From Methanobacteriota archaeon (GTDB taxonomy: Archaea; Thermoplasmatota; Poseidoniia; Poseidoniales; Poseidoniaceae), in the NCBI GenBank assembly GCA_009936765.1, contig JAACDL010000193.1, forward strand, positions 1 through 8,886: DNA of 8,886 nucleotides, read 5' to 3'. Below the pieces are notes generated by a model. It was not told where the DNA came from. It made no database searches and saw only the letters and a list, made by a program, of their open reading frames with translations. The translations under genes were made by a program, and so were the position numbers. Below are positions 1 through 7,178 of this stretch, piece by piece. Numbering within the stretch: the stretch's first letter is position 1; each line of letters begins with the position of its first letter.

Positions 1-1805
1 TCATCAGCCCAAGCCCAACTTGCTCTGCAGTTTGGTGCATCAATGAATTCGGTTCTGACACCATCTTGAATTTCGAAGAAGCATCCCACACTTCCACCGT
101 CAACATCATATGAACCAGAAGCGTCTATTGATACATTTTCAAATGTGTAAACGTCGTCTAGTATAATCATATTCGCAACAGGCATTCTTCCAATGAAAAC
201 GTCTAGTGATGCACCATTGTTAGATCTATTAGTATCTTCTATTACTGTTTCATCAGGGTCAACCATGAATGAAAGAGTCTTGATTCCTACAGGAGTATTA
301 AGTGGAACAGTCCAATTAACATCAACACGAGCTTCAGAATATGGAGATAGAGCAGGTAGGACTCCTCTAACAGTAGAACCATCTGGAGTTGTAATTTCCA
401 TCTCGGTTGCAGGAGAGGTTAACACCCCTCTATTTTGAGCAGGTACTGAGAACTGCATCATGTCCCCTGGCAATGCGTTGTATCCGCTAGCCAATGATAG
501 TATTACAGAGTCATTTCCACGAGTGCGTGTAACTATCATTGAATCTGGTTTAGCAACTAAGTCGACTGCAACAACGTTTAGATCCATTACAATAGTTGAG
601 GCGCCAACCACCTTGTTAACAGGGTCCCAAATAATGACACCATTACTAGTCCAATCATCAGATGAATCGGAATGATCACGACTTGACCCAACGTCAAAGG
701 TTGGATTTACCTTCCCATCACTATCTGTGGTTAAACTCATTATTAGGCCATCAATTTCGTAACGGAGTTGCAAATTCTTACCAACTTCATTTCCTCCATT
801 AACTGTCATGTGACCTTCAACAGGAGTGTCTGAATCAGGTAATGTAGCGATATATTGCGGTGTTACATCGATAATCAGGTTTCTAATACCTGGGGATGAA
901 GTAGGATTATTTCCTGATGAATCAACTGGTGCATAAGTCTTCAATTTCCAATCGATTTGGAATCCTGCAGGGTTTACGATTCGGTACCACGCAAATGTTC
1001 TAACAGCCGGGCAGTACCACTCGAAACCACCTGCTGAACCGGTATTGTTCCAATTGTTCACTTTGTATGAGTCTGAACATCCGGTGTATGCTATCGATGA
1101 ACCATCTTCAGTTGGGCTTCCATCAGCAGTGACCTGGTAAGTCGTATTGTCGTTTACGAATGGTGTGTCGAATGAGGTTGGGTCAAAGTAATCAGAAGTA
1201 CCCGTGACATTGGTTCCAGATTCATAATTACTAGTCCATTGGTCACCTTTACGTAACGGGAAATCATACTTCTCTCGTGGTGGCTCATACACAGTTGTGA
1301 ACGTAATATCTGCAAGGTTCTGGCTTAGGAATCCGAGATTATATGGAGCGAAATTAACTCCTAAGAAAAATTCAGAATCCCATACCGATAAATCCCTGAC
1401 AAGAAGGATATCCGTGCCCTCGTAATCAATATCTAATCTCCCAGATATCCCTTCTAATGTAGCACCACTGTTACCTGAACTAAACTCTCCATCGATATCT
1501 ACCTCGTAAACAAGTGTCTGAGTTCCTTGAATTGTTTCAAATCTGATGTCAACAACTTCCATTGTTGTGTCTCCTGAAAGTGTGCTTATCGATGCGGAAA
1601 CATTTGCTGATTGTATCAAGCCAGCAACATCAAACAGGGTCTCATACACCCATTTATCTCCAATTCTCCAATCGGGGACATCATGAACCCCTGGTACTTC
1701 TTCACCAGCAAATTTGGTTTCTTTGAGTTCCAAATTATCAATCATTGATAGGGGCCCATATGCAGTCATCAAGATGAGAATAAAGATGGGAATAGCCTGT
1801 CGCAT
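1..1805 (-). CDS. Giant secreted PKD/CARDB-type surface protein, 3'-truncated by window edge (paralog 2)
   Basis: The frame is open from an ATG at 1805 to the left edge: 601 codons visible, C-terminus missing. The product looks like an exported cell-surface protein; no enzymatic motif was found. Residues 1-20 form a hydrophobic signal-peptide-like segment after Arg2. Residues about 40-315 match the N-terminal domain of the upstream gene block by block: WRIGDKWVY at 46-54, TLEGISG at 116-122, LADIT...YDFPLR at 164-185, and a Cys pair at 243 and 265 (TGC, then WYCPAVRTFAW). Residues about 405-538 resemble a CARDB-like beta-sandwich, with the landmarks GYNALPGD and NRG. From about 540 a PKD-like domain begins (SIDASGSYDVDGG) and is cut off. 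About eight N-glycosylation sequons are visible. The start lies 20 nt after the stop of the upstream paralog and has no Shine-Dalgarno site. Codon use looks like its neighbours. The real protein is probably similar in length to the 1138-aa paralog. The surface role is inferred from architecture. Confidence 0.85.
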   Translation of the reverse strand, partial: MRQAIPIFILILMTAYGPLSMIDNLELKETKFAGEEVPGVHDVPDWRIGDKWVYETLFDVAGLIQSANVSASISTLSGDTTMEVVDIRFETIQGTQTLVYEVDIDGEFSSGNSGATLEGISGRLDIDYEGTDILLVRDLSVWDSEFFLGVNFAPYNLGFLSQNLADITFTTVYEPPREKYDFPLRKGDQWTSNYESGTNVTGTSDYFDPTSFDTPFVNDNTTYQVTADGSPTEDGSSIAYTGCSDSYKVNNWNNTGSAGGFEWYCPAVRTFAWYRIVNPAGFQIDWKLKTYAPVDSSGNNPTSSPGIRNLIIDVTPQYIATLPDSDTPVEGHMTVNGGNEVGKNLQLRYEIDGLIMSLTTDSDGKVNPTFDVGSSRDHSDSSDDWTSNGVIIWDPVNKVVGASTIVMDLNVVAVDLVAKPDSMIVTRTRGNDSVILSLASGYNALPGDMMQFSVPAQNRGVLTSPATEMEITTPDGSTVRGVLPALSPYSEARVDVNWTVPLNTPVGIKTLSFMVDPDETVIEDTNRSNNGASLDVFIGRMPVANMIILDDVYTFENVSIDASGSYDVDGGSVGCFFEIQDGVRTEFIDAPNCRASWAWAD

Positions 1806-1824
1806 GGATATACGTAGTATATCC
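1806..1824. repeat. Perfect 8-bp inverted repeat with 3-nt centre between the two paralogs; candidate operator or hairpin
   Basis: GGATATAC (1806-1813) and GTATATCC (1817-1824) are exact reverse complements separated by GTA. The palindrome fills 19 of the 20 bases between the stop codon ending at 1826 and the ATG at 1805, and it touches that start codon. It leaves no room for a Shine-Dalgarno site. On the minus strand an AATAAAG stretch (1831-1837) lies about 29 nt before the ATG, where an archaeal TATA box of a leaderless gene would sit. A repressor bound to the palindrome would then cover the transcription start. Alternatively it could form a small RNA hairpin that limits translation of the second gene. 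No T-tract follows on the minus strand, so it does not look like a terminator. The repeat is seen directly; its role is inferred. Confidence 0.5.
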
Positions 1825-1825
1825 G

Positions 1826-4800
1826 TTACTCTTTATTCTGTTTGTCTGTGGTATCTTGCATCTGAAGGTATTGATGGCCGTAGTGTTCCCACTGTTCTTC
1901 TGTCCAATCAGGAGGCAATCCATTTTCTGGAATTGGAGGCGATTCAAGCAATTGGTCAATTTCTTGAGCGAAAACTTCTGAACCTCCAAATAGGCCCATT
2001 TCGGGGGCTTCCATAGGTGCTTCAATCATTGGAATATCGTCATCATCCCAAACGGATTTACGTTTCTTTTGACCTTTTTTGAGGAAAATTACTAGCCCTG
2101 ATATTACAAGTGCAATCATGACTAACTGAATGAAAGGATTTGCCTCATCCCCGGTTAGGGATTCAATGACTTCTTCGAATGCAGTTCGATCGGGCGAGTC
2201 CACTTCAATGACTGTACTCTTACTACTTGGTTTGAGTATTTCTTCATCCCATGCAATAGCCTTCACTGTGAACTTCCCTGATCTCGGGAATTCGTATTGG
2301 ACTACCGGCCCAACTAAATCAGCATCATTGTCAACAATTCCGTCACCGTCGCTGTCTACAGAACAATCTACATCCCAGACCACAGTAAGGTATTCTCTAT
2401 CGATATTGGAATCAATAGTCATAGAAGCGTCAAGAGTTACCACTTCGCCAGCTATTGCAGTACTAGGAACCTTCATTCTGATAATAGGTGGTAGATTCAG
2501 TACAGTAACAGAAGCGGTTGAAGAGTTTCTTGCCCCATCATCATCAGTAGCATGGAAAACGACATTGTAAGTCCCAGCATTTTGCCATGACCAAGTAAGG
2601 TTCGTCCCTTCAATATCACAGTCATCGTCCGCTGAACCAATACCGTCTGTATCAGAACCTGGGTCGACATCCCAACAAATGATTAGTGAATCTATGTCTG
2701 ATGATGTGTCCCATGCTGCACCTGAAAGGCTAATGCTTTGGCCTTCTGCAACAGGCATCACTTCTGGTAATGGTTCAATTTGTGGTTCCAAGTTTTGAAC
2801 ATCAATCCAGCGTTCAACCCAGCCACTATCTTCGCCCTCGGAATCAATAGCTTTGACCAGAATTGTCTGCATGCCAGATTCACTCCAAACAGCCGGAATT
2901 CTCGATTCTCTTCCGTCTGTATCTACTCCAAACGACCATTCATATCGTAACCCTTCAAGGTCATCCATGGAATCCTCAGCTCGTGCAGATAGTTCAACAG
3001 ACTGATCTTCTTGAATATGCCAAGTCATTTGGCCTGTGGCATCAATCAGGTTGCCATATTCATCCCACATAGTTACAGCCACGTCATGTGGGGCGATATT
3101 CGTGAACTCGATATCTATCGTGGCATATGTTTGATTTCCATCATCATCTGTTCCAACGGCAGTAAATGTTTGCAGTCCTTCTTCCCATGCAGTAGTTGTG
3201 CATATTCTCGTATAGTATCCTTCATCGCAATTGGCATTGGGCCAATGTATGTCGACAAGGCCAGGCCATACATCTTCTGAGTCGGTGTCATTAGCAAATA
3301 CATACAGAGTTACAGGGTGTTCTACCTTCACTTGACTTCTCTGTGATTGAATAGAAACGCTTGGAGCGCGGTTGTAAATTTCAACTTCAAGAATCTCCTC
3401 AGTAGAGTCGCCTTCTTCGTCATTAACAGTCACAAGAATAGAATAAATCCCATCATCCACCCATGTCCAGCTGATGTAACATCCACTTCGCATCACTCTT
3501 TGGTGAGCCATTGAATATGATCCATCATCGAATTCAATATCGAACATGCACCAAACATCTCCGCCATCTTCATCGAAACTAGAAGATGCATCGATCAGTA
3601 TTTTTTCGTTAGTCCAAGCACTCTGATTGCTTGCAACATATGTAGGAGCACTACCAATGAAGATAGGTAGAACTCCAATGTCGTTGGATTGGTCTGCATC
3701 ATTCGGGTTAGAGAGTTGACGGTCAACTTCCCAAATCACGGTTTGATTATCGATACTAGCATTGGAATCAATACTCCATTGAATCTCAAAGAGATACTGC
3801 TCGTATAGATCGAGTGCAGGTAGCGTTTCGACTACTTCGTAGCCATCAGGGAATGTGATATGTGTAGTAGTTGCAATACTGGTGGTAATTCCTCGGTTGT
3901 AAACTGGTAATTGGATAGTTAAGTTGTCACCAGGCAATACATTGTATCCCGAAATAGAGTTCAAAGTAGTAACTTCACCACTACGATTACGAAGAATACT
4001 AACTCTTTCTAAAGCAGCAACTAAGTCTAGGCCGACTATGTTTTCATCTAGAGTAATTGTCGATACTCCATACATCCCACCGCTAGATGCAACGATGCCA
4101 TGACTTGCCCAATCAACAGTTGTAGCTGAACTATCAGTTTCTTCACCAACTGAAATCATTGCCCATGCACTTCCATTGGCTGCAGTAACTGCGTTAATAG
4201 TGAAATCTTCAGCCTCATGTCTAATTTCAACATCCAGTCCAGATTGAGGATTACCTGCGGAGTCTGTAATGTTGGCCCACACTTCAATAGGGGTATTTAG
4301 TGCAGTAATTTGAGTTGAAAGTTCCACATCAAGATTCATATTTCTATAACCTGGGTTGGTATTGGCTACTACTCCTGTGGAACCAACAGGTAGGTATTGC
4401 TTCAACCTGAAATCGATAACTAACCCAATATCTTCTTCAGTATTAGACCACGCAAAATTCCTTACTTCCGGGCAGAACCATTCGTAGGATGTTTCAGTTC
4501 CATTATCGTCATAGGAAGTAAGTTCGTATGATGCATTACATCCACCATATCCTATCTGTTCTCCAAGGTCGTTAATCGGTTTACCAGTATCTGTAATTTC
4601 CCAGTTAGTATGATTCGCACCACTAGTTGGTTGAGGGAATGGTGTGATATAATCTGAAGAGCCTGACCACGCAGTAGATGAAACATAGGAAGTGTTCCAT
4701 GTTTCTCCGATTCTAAGTGGGAAATCGTAATTTTCACTTGTCGGGTCGTATGTGGTACTGATTGTAATATCCGCAATTTGTTGAGTAAGAGATGAGATGC

Positions 4801-5242
4801 CATAGGGAACATATCTTACATTCAGAGACAGATCAGATGATAATTTAGATAGGTCTGAAACCCTGCGAACTTCATCGACTTGATATTGAATATACAGGTT
4901 GCCAGTATATCCTTCAAGGGCCACACCGCCTTTGTCAAAGTCAGCCTTTGAAGAGGTTAAGTAAACCAGCGTCGGAACTCCATCGATGTCAACTTCAGTT
5001 ACTGAATCAACAGTTGTAGTCGCATCGCCGCTGATTGTTCCTACCACAGCGTCTACACCAGCGTCCTGAACGAGTACAGTTGGGTCAAAATAACCGGAGT
5101 AAATCCACTTGTCTCCTACACGCCATGTGACCACGTCTGACACCCCTGGGTCTTCGCTTCCAATACCGCCCGCACTAGCTTGTGGAAAGACCAAAAGGGA
5201 CGAAAGCAGAAGGATAAGAGCCATCCCCACTTCTCGGCGCAT
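1826..5242 (-). CDS. Giant membrane-anchored PKD-repeat surface protein with TSP3-like calcium loops (paralog 1, complete)
   Basis: Complete frame of 1138 aa. Residues 1-24 are a signal peptide (basic MRRE, hydrophobic core, ASA-G cleavage site); Met7 is an alternative start. Residues 35-300 form a domain shared with the downstream paralog that I cannot assign, with WRVGDKWIY at 40-48 and a conserved Cys pair at 235 and 257. Residues about 405-528 are CARDB-like. About five PKD-like domains follow (roughly 530-624, 625-715, 716-815, 817-915, 918-1015), each with the DxDG/W/G-x-Y strand pattern. Several carry Cys pairs (565/588, 672/681, 857/875). Acidic loops at 858-876 and 960-975 (DSDGDGIVDND) resemble thrombospondin type 3 calcium sites. 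Residues 1036-1055 are one membrane helix, followed by KKGQKKRK and an acidic cytoplasmic tail (VWDDDDIPMI) that ends in a GLPPDWTEEQWEHYG-type motif. Fifteen N-glycosylation sequons precede the helix. An adhesion, S-layer-associated or binding role is plausible but unproven. The gene is probably leaderless. Confidence 0.9.
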   Translation of the reverse strand: MRREVGMALILLLSSLLVFPQASAGGIGSEDPGVSDVVTWRVGDKWIYSGYFDPTVLVQDAGVDAVVGTISGDATTTVDSVTEVDIDGVPTLVYLTSSKADFDKGGVALEGYTGNLYIQYQVDEVRRVSDLSKLSSDLSLNVRYVPYGISSLTQQIADITISTTYDPTSENYDFPLRIGETWNTSYVSSTAWSGSSDYITPFPQPTSGANHTNWEITDTGKPINDLGEQIGYGGCNASYELTSYDDNGTETSYEWFCPEVRNFAWSNTEEDIGLVIDFRLKQYLPVGSTGVVANTNPGYRNMNLDVELSTQITALNTPIEVWANITDSAGNPQSGLDVEIRHEAEDFTINAVTAANGSAWAMISVGEETDSSATTVDWASHGIVASSGGMYGVSTITLDENIVGLDLVAALERVSILRNRSGEVTTLNSISGYNVLPGDNLTIQLPVYNRGITTSIATTTHITFPDGYEVVETLPALDLYEQYLFEIQWSIDSNASIDNQTVIWEVDRQLSNPNDADQSNDIGVLPIFIGSAPTYVASNQSAWTNEKILIDASSSFDEDGGDVWCMFDIEFDDGSYSMAHQRVMRSGCYISWTWVDDGIYSILVTVNDEEGDSTEEILEVEIYNRAPSVSIQSQRSQVKVEHPVTLYVFANDTDSEDVWPGLVDIHWPNANCDEGYYTRICTTTAWEEGLQTFTAVGTDDDGNQTYATIDIEFTNIAPHDVAVTMWDEYGNLIDATGQMTWHIQEDQSVELSARAEDSMDDLEGLRYEWSFGVDTDGRESRIPAVWSESGMQTILVKAIDSEGEDSGWVERWIDVQNLEPQIEPLPEVMPVAEGQSISLSGAAWDTSSDIDSLIICWDVDPGSDTDGIGSADDDCDIEGTNLTWSWQNAGTYNVVFHATDDDGARNSSTASVTVLNLPPIIRMKVPSTAIAGEVVTLDASMTIDSNIDREYLTVVWDVDCSVDSDGDGIVDNDADLVGPVVQYEFPRSGKFTVKAIAWDEEILKPSSKSTVIEVDSPDRTAFEEVIESLTGDEANPFIQLVMIALVISGLVIFLKKGQKKRKSVWDDDDIPMIEAPMEAPEMGLFGGSEVFAQEIDQLLESPPIPENGLPPDWTEEQWEHYGHQYLQMQDTTDKQNKE

Positions 5243-5390
5243 GATTGTATTATGTCAATGGCGGATAGATATAGATGAGGGCAACACGAGTTTTCCAAAA
5301 ATTCGAGAAAAGTAACAGTAAAAAGGTCATTCAGCCTTGAAATGCGATAATAGGGAATACACTCATGACAAATGCCAAACTCGGCCAAAC
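5243..5390. other. Divergent intergenic region between surface-protein genes and sulfate-activation operon
   Basis: These 148 bases separate the minus-strand start at 5242 from the plus-strand start at 5391 and must hold any dedicated promoters for both units. The minus-strand candidate is listed separately. On the plus strand the best TATA-like stretch is GATAATAG (5345-5352), about 42 nt before the ATG; with usual archaeal spacing it would give a leader of about 15 nt. That call is weak. There is no Shine-Dalgarno site before 5391. No convincing small gene, RNA gene or long inverted repeat was seen. In-frame codons back to a TTG at 5337 are discussed under the DHH gene. Confidence 0.55.
5265..5274 (-). 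promoter_or_regulatory. Candidate archaeal TATA box for the 1138-aa surface protein gene
   Basis: On the minus strand this reads CTATATCTAT. Its centre is about 28 nt upstream of the ATG at 5242. Archaeal TATA boxes centre about 26-27 nt before the transcription start, so initiation would fall at or next to the ATG and give a leaderless mRNA. The absence of a Shine-Dalgarno sequence before this ATG fits. No clear purine-rich BRE is seen just upstream, so the call rests on position and composition only. Confidence 0.4.
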
Positions 5391-6263
5391 ATGCGCTGGT
5401 TTGCCTTCAATGGCGATGCCGATGGAATCTGTTCAATGGTTCAATGGGGGCTAGTGCATGGCTTGGAAGGAAATACAGTTACAGGTGTCAAGAGAGATAT
5501 CGAATTACTTAGTAAGATAGTTCCTGAATCTGGAGACGAAATTATCTGCATGGATATTTCACTTGCTAGAAATCATTCTAGAGCGAGAGAATTATGTGAA
5601 AGGGGTTTCAAGATTACTTGGTTTGATCATCACCTGGCCGGTGAGCCAATAGATGGATTAGAGGCACATATCGATACATCCTCAAATGTATGTACTGCTA
5701 AAATTGTTGAGAATTTTTTGAGAGTAAAATCTGACTGGGCTCAAGTGGCACTACACGGCGACGGTCTCTCGGTTCACTCTACAAAACCCGAATTTACAGA
5801 GTTGGGAGAACTTCTGAACTACAATGGATACGGTGCTGATTTGGATGATTTGCACTTCCACCCTGATGTGTTGATGCGCCTTTGCTTAGAATCGAAGACA
5901 CCTGAGAAGTTTTTGCAGACTCCTGCATTTGAGACATTGAAGAAAGGTTTTGCTGATGATATGAGAAATGTGGAATCAATAAAAGAAGTCGATGGTATCT
6001 ATCTATTGCCCAACGAAGCATGGGCTCGACGAGTAGTTGGTGTAATGGCCCACAGAATCAATTCAATAGGGCCTGGTCCTCACGTTATCGCAATCGATAA
6101 AGGCCATACTTTGCAAGTTTCACTACGTGGAGATGAAGGTATTGGAGAAATATGTTCAATGTTCGGTGGTGGAGGCCGTGCAACAGCTGGTGGCATCGAT
6201 GCTCTCCCGAAGGAAGAAATAACAGCCTTGATGAATGAAGTCAACTCCCGTAGGTCTGCTTGA
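5391..6263 (+). CDS. DHH/DHHA1-family phosphoesterase (NrnA/RecJ superfamily), possible pAp phosphatase or nanoRNase
   Basis: A 290-aa cytosolic metal-dependent phosphoesterase. Motif I is FNGDADG (6-12, metal ligands D9 and D11), motif II is CMDIS (D55), motif III is the DHH signature (79-81, in WFDHH), and motif IV is HGDG (D124). The C-terminal DHHA1 domain ends with FGGGGRATAGG (258-268), the position of the substrate-binding GGGH motif of NrnA-type enzymes; here Gly-Arg replaces the usual His. Relatives cleave short oligonucleotides, c-di-AMP products or pAp (3'-phosphoadenosine 5'-phosphate). I chose ATG 5391 because motif I lies five residues after it, as is usual in the family. A TTG at 5337 would add 18 unlike residues. 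The gene heads an operon: cysD starts 9 nt after its stop, followed by cysN-cysC. That context favours pAp removal linked to PAPS use, as reported for NrnA of Bacillus, but this is inference. The family call is firm; the substrate is not. Confidence 0.88.
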   Translation: MRWFAFNGDADGICSMVQWGLVHGLEGNTVTGVKRDIELLSKIVPESGDEIICMDISLARNHSRARELCERGFKITWFDHHLAGEPIDGLEAHIDTSSNVCTAKIVENFLRVKSDWAQVALHGDGLSVHSTKPEFTELGELLNYNGYGADLDDLHFHPDVLMRLCLESKTPEKFLQTPAFETLKKGFADDMRNVESIKEVDGIYLLPNEAWARRVVGVMAHRINSIGPGPHVIAIDKGHTLQVSLRGDEGIGEICSMFGGGGRATAGGIDALPKEEITALMNEVNSRRSA

Positions 6264-6267
6264 GGTG
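6262..6267 (+). promoter_or_regulatory. Ribosome binding site of cysD
   Basis: GAGGTG overlaps the TGA stop of the DHH gene and lies 5 nt before the cysD ATG at 6273. It is a strong match to the archaeal anti-Shine-Dalgarno sequence. It supports 6273 over the in-frame ATG four codons later (6285), and it implies translation from a shared transcript with the DHH gene. Confidence 0.7.
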
Positions 6268-6272
6268 CTTTT

Positions 6273-7178
6273 ATGCATGACAGAATGACCCATCTGCAAC
6301 GATTGGAAGCCGAGGCTATCCACATCATGCGAGAGGTTGTTGCCGAAGCAGAAAACCCAGTTATGCTCTATTCTATTGGAAAAGATTCATCGGTTATGCT
6401 CCATATTGCCATGAAGGCATTCTATCCCGCTAAGCCGCCATTTCCAATAATGCATATTGATACCATGTGGAAATTTTCTGAGATGATTGAATTCAGGGAA
6501 AAGATGGCCGAAGACCTTGGTCTCGACCTGATAGTTCACATCAATCCAGAAGGGCAAGAGATGGGGATGAACCCATTCATCCATGGCTCATCAGTTCACA
6601 CTGATACTATGAAGACTCAAGGGCTGAAACAGGCACTAGATGCTCATGGATTTGATGTGGCATTCGGTGGGGCTAGAAGAGATGAAGAGAAATCTAGGGC
6701 CAAAGAAAGGATATTTTCATTCAGAAACGAGAGCCATCATTGGGACCCAAAACGCCAACGCCCAGAACTATGGAATCTTTACAATTCACGAAAGAACAAC
6801 GGAGAGTCAATTCGAGTATTCCCACTTTCAAACTGGACAGAGTTAGACATCTGGCAGTACATACATTTGGAAAACATCCCTATCGTACCATTGTATCTAG
6901 CAAAGCCTAGACCTGTAGTGGAAAGAGATGGTGTTTTGATATTGGTTGATGATGATCGTCTTCCAATGAAAGAAGGGGAAGAGCCGATGATGAAGACTGT
7001 TCGTTTCAGGACACTGGGCTGCTATCCGCTTACAGGTGCTGTCGAATCAGAAGCGGACACTTTACCTGATATCATTCAAGAAATGCTACTTACTACTACT
7101 TCAGAACGCCAAGGTCGAGTAATAGATTTTGATAGTTCAGCATCGATGGAGAAGAAAAAACAAGAGGGGTATTTCTGA
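6273..7178 (+). CDS. cysD: Sulfate adenylyltransferase subunit 2 (ATP sulfurylase, PP-loop subunit)
   Basis: A 301-aa protein, the usual length for CysD. With CysN it makes adenosine 5'-phosphosulfate and pyrophosphate from ATP and sulfate in the cytosol, driven by GTP hydrolysis on CysN. The PP-loop is SIGKDSS (34-40). The family signatures FGGARRDEEKSRAKER (131-146), RVFPLSNWTE (181-190) and RFRTLGCYPLTGAVES (244-259) are intact, as is the C-terminal TTSERQGRVIDFD (275-287). From memory it aligns without large gaps to Escherichia coli CysD. A Shine-Dalgarno site supports the start. Its stop TGA (7176-7178) shares one base with the ATG of the cysN-cysC gene, so the two subunits are probably translationally coupled. 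This bacterial-type enzyme is uncommon in Euryarchaeota, and lateral acquisition is plausible. No broken motifs were seen. Confidence 0.97.
   Translation: MHDRMTHLQRLEAEAIHIMREVVAEAENPVMLYSIGKDSSVMLHIAMKAFYPAKPPFPIMHIDTMWKFSEMIEFREKMAEDLGLDLIVHINPEGQEMGMNPFIHGSSVHTDTMKTQGLKQALDAHGFDVAFGGARRDEEKSRAKERIFSFRNESHHWDPKRQRPELWNLYNSRKNNGESIRVFPLSNWTELDIWQYIHLENIPIVPLYLAKPRPVVERDGVLILVDDDRLPMKEGEEPMMKTVRFRTLGCYPLTGAVESEADTLPDIIQEMLLTTTSERQGRVIDFDSSASMEKKKQEGYF
7164..7169 (+). promoter_or_regulatory. Ribosome binding site of cysN-cysC
   Basis: GAGGGG lies inside the last codons of cysD, 8 nt before the ATG at 7178. It supports that start despite the one-base overlap with the cysD stop, and fits direct translation of the downstream cistron as well as coupling. 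Confidence 0.6.

Noticed and set aside
1..1805. The second surface-protein gene as a pseudogene.
   Set aside because: All 601 visible codons are open, and the conserved blocks and Cys pair are intact; it is cut only by the window edge.
1806..1837. The palindrome as an intrinsic transcription terminator of the 1138-aa gene.
   Set aside because: On the transcribed strand no T-tract follows the hairpin; the next bases are the start codon and coding sequence of the second gene.
1714..2016. Plus-strand open frame across the junction of the two surface-protein genes.
   Set aside because: It lies antisense to both well-supported genes, has no recognisable motif and no ribosome binding site; it is a shadow frame. 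The same applies to the other short antisense frames at 193-675, 2130-2570 and 2863-3280.
5243..5258. TTGACA followed by TAATAC before the 1138-aa gene, resembling bacterial promoter elements.
   Set aside because: The two elements nearly touch instead of being about 17 nt apart, so they cannot form a sigma-70 promoter; the TATA-like box further upstream fits better.
5116..5388. Minus-strand frame of 90 codons overlapping the start of the 1138-aa gene.
   Set aside because: It covers the signal peptide region of the surface protein in another frame and shows no protein-like composition of its own.
5337..5390. TTG at 5337 as an earlier in-frame start of the DHH gene, with AAGGT about 10 nt upstream.
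   Set aside because: It would add 18 residues, including two Cys, that do not look like the family; motif I normally lies within the first few residues. The candidate plus-strand TATA-like stretch would also fall inside this extension.
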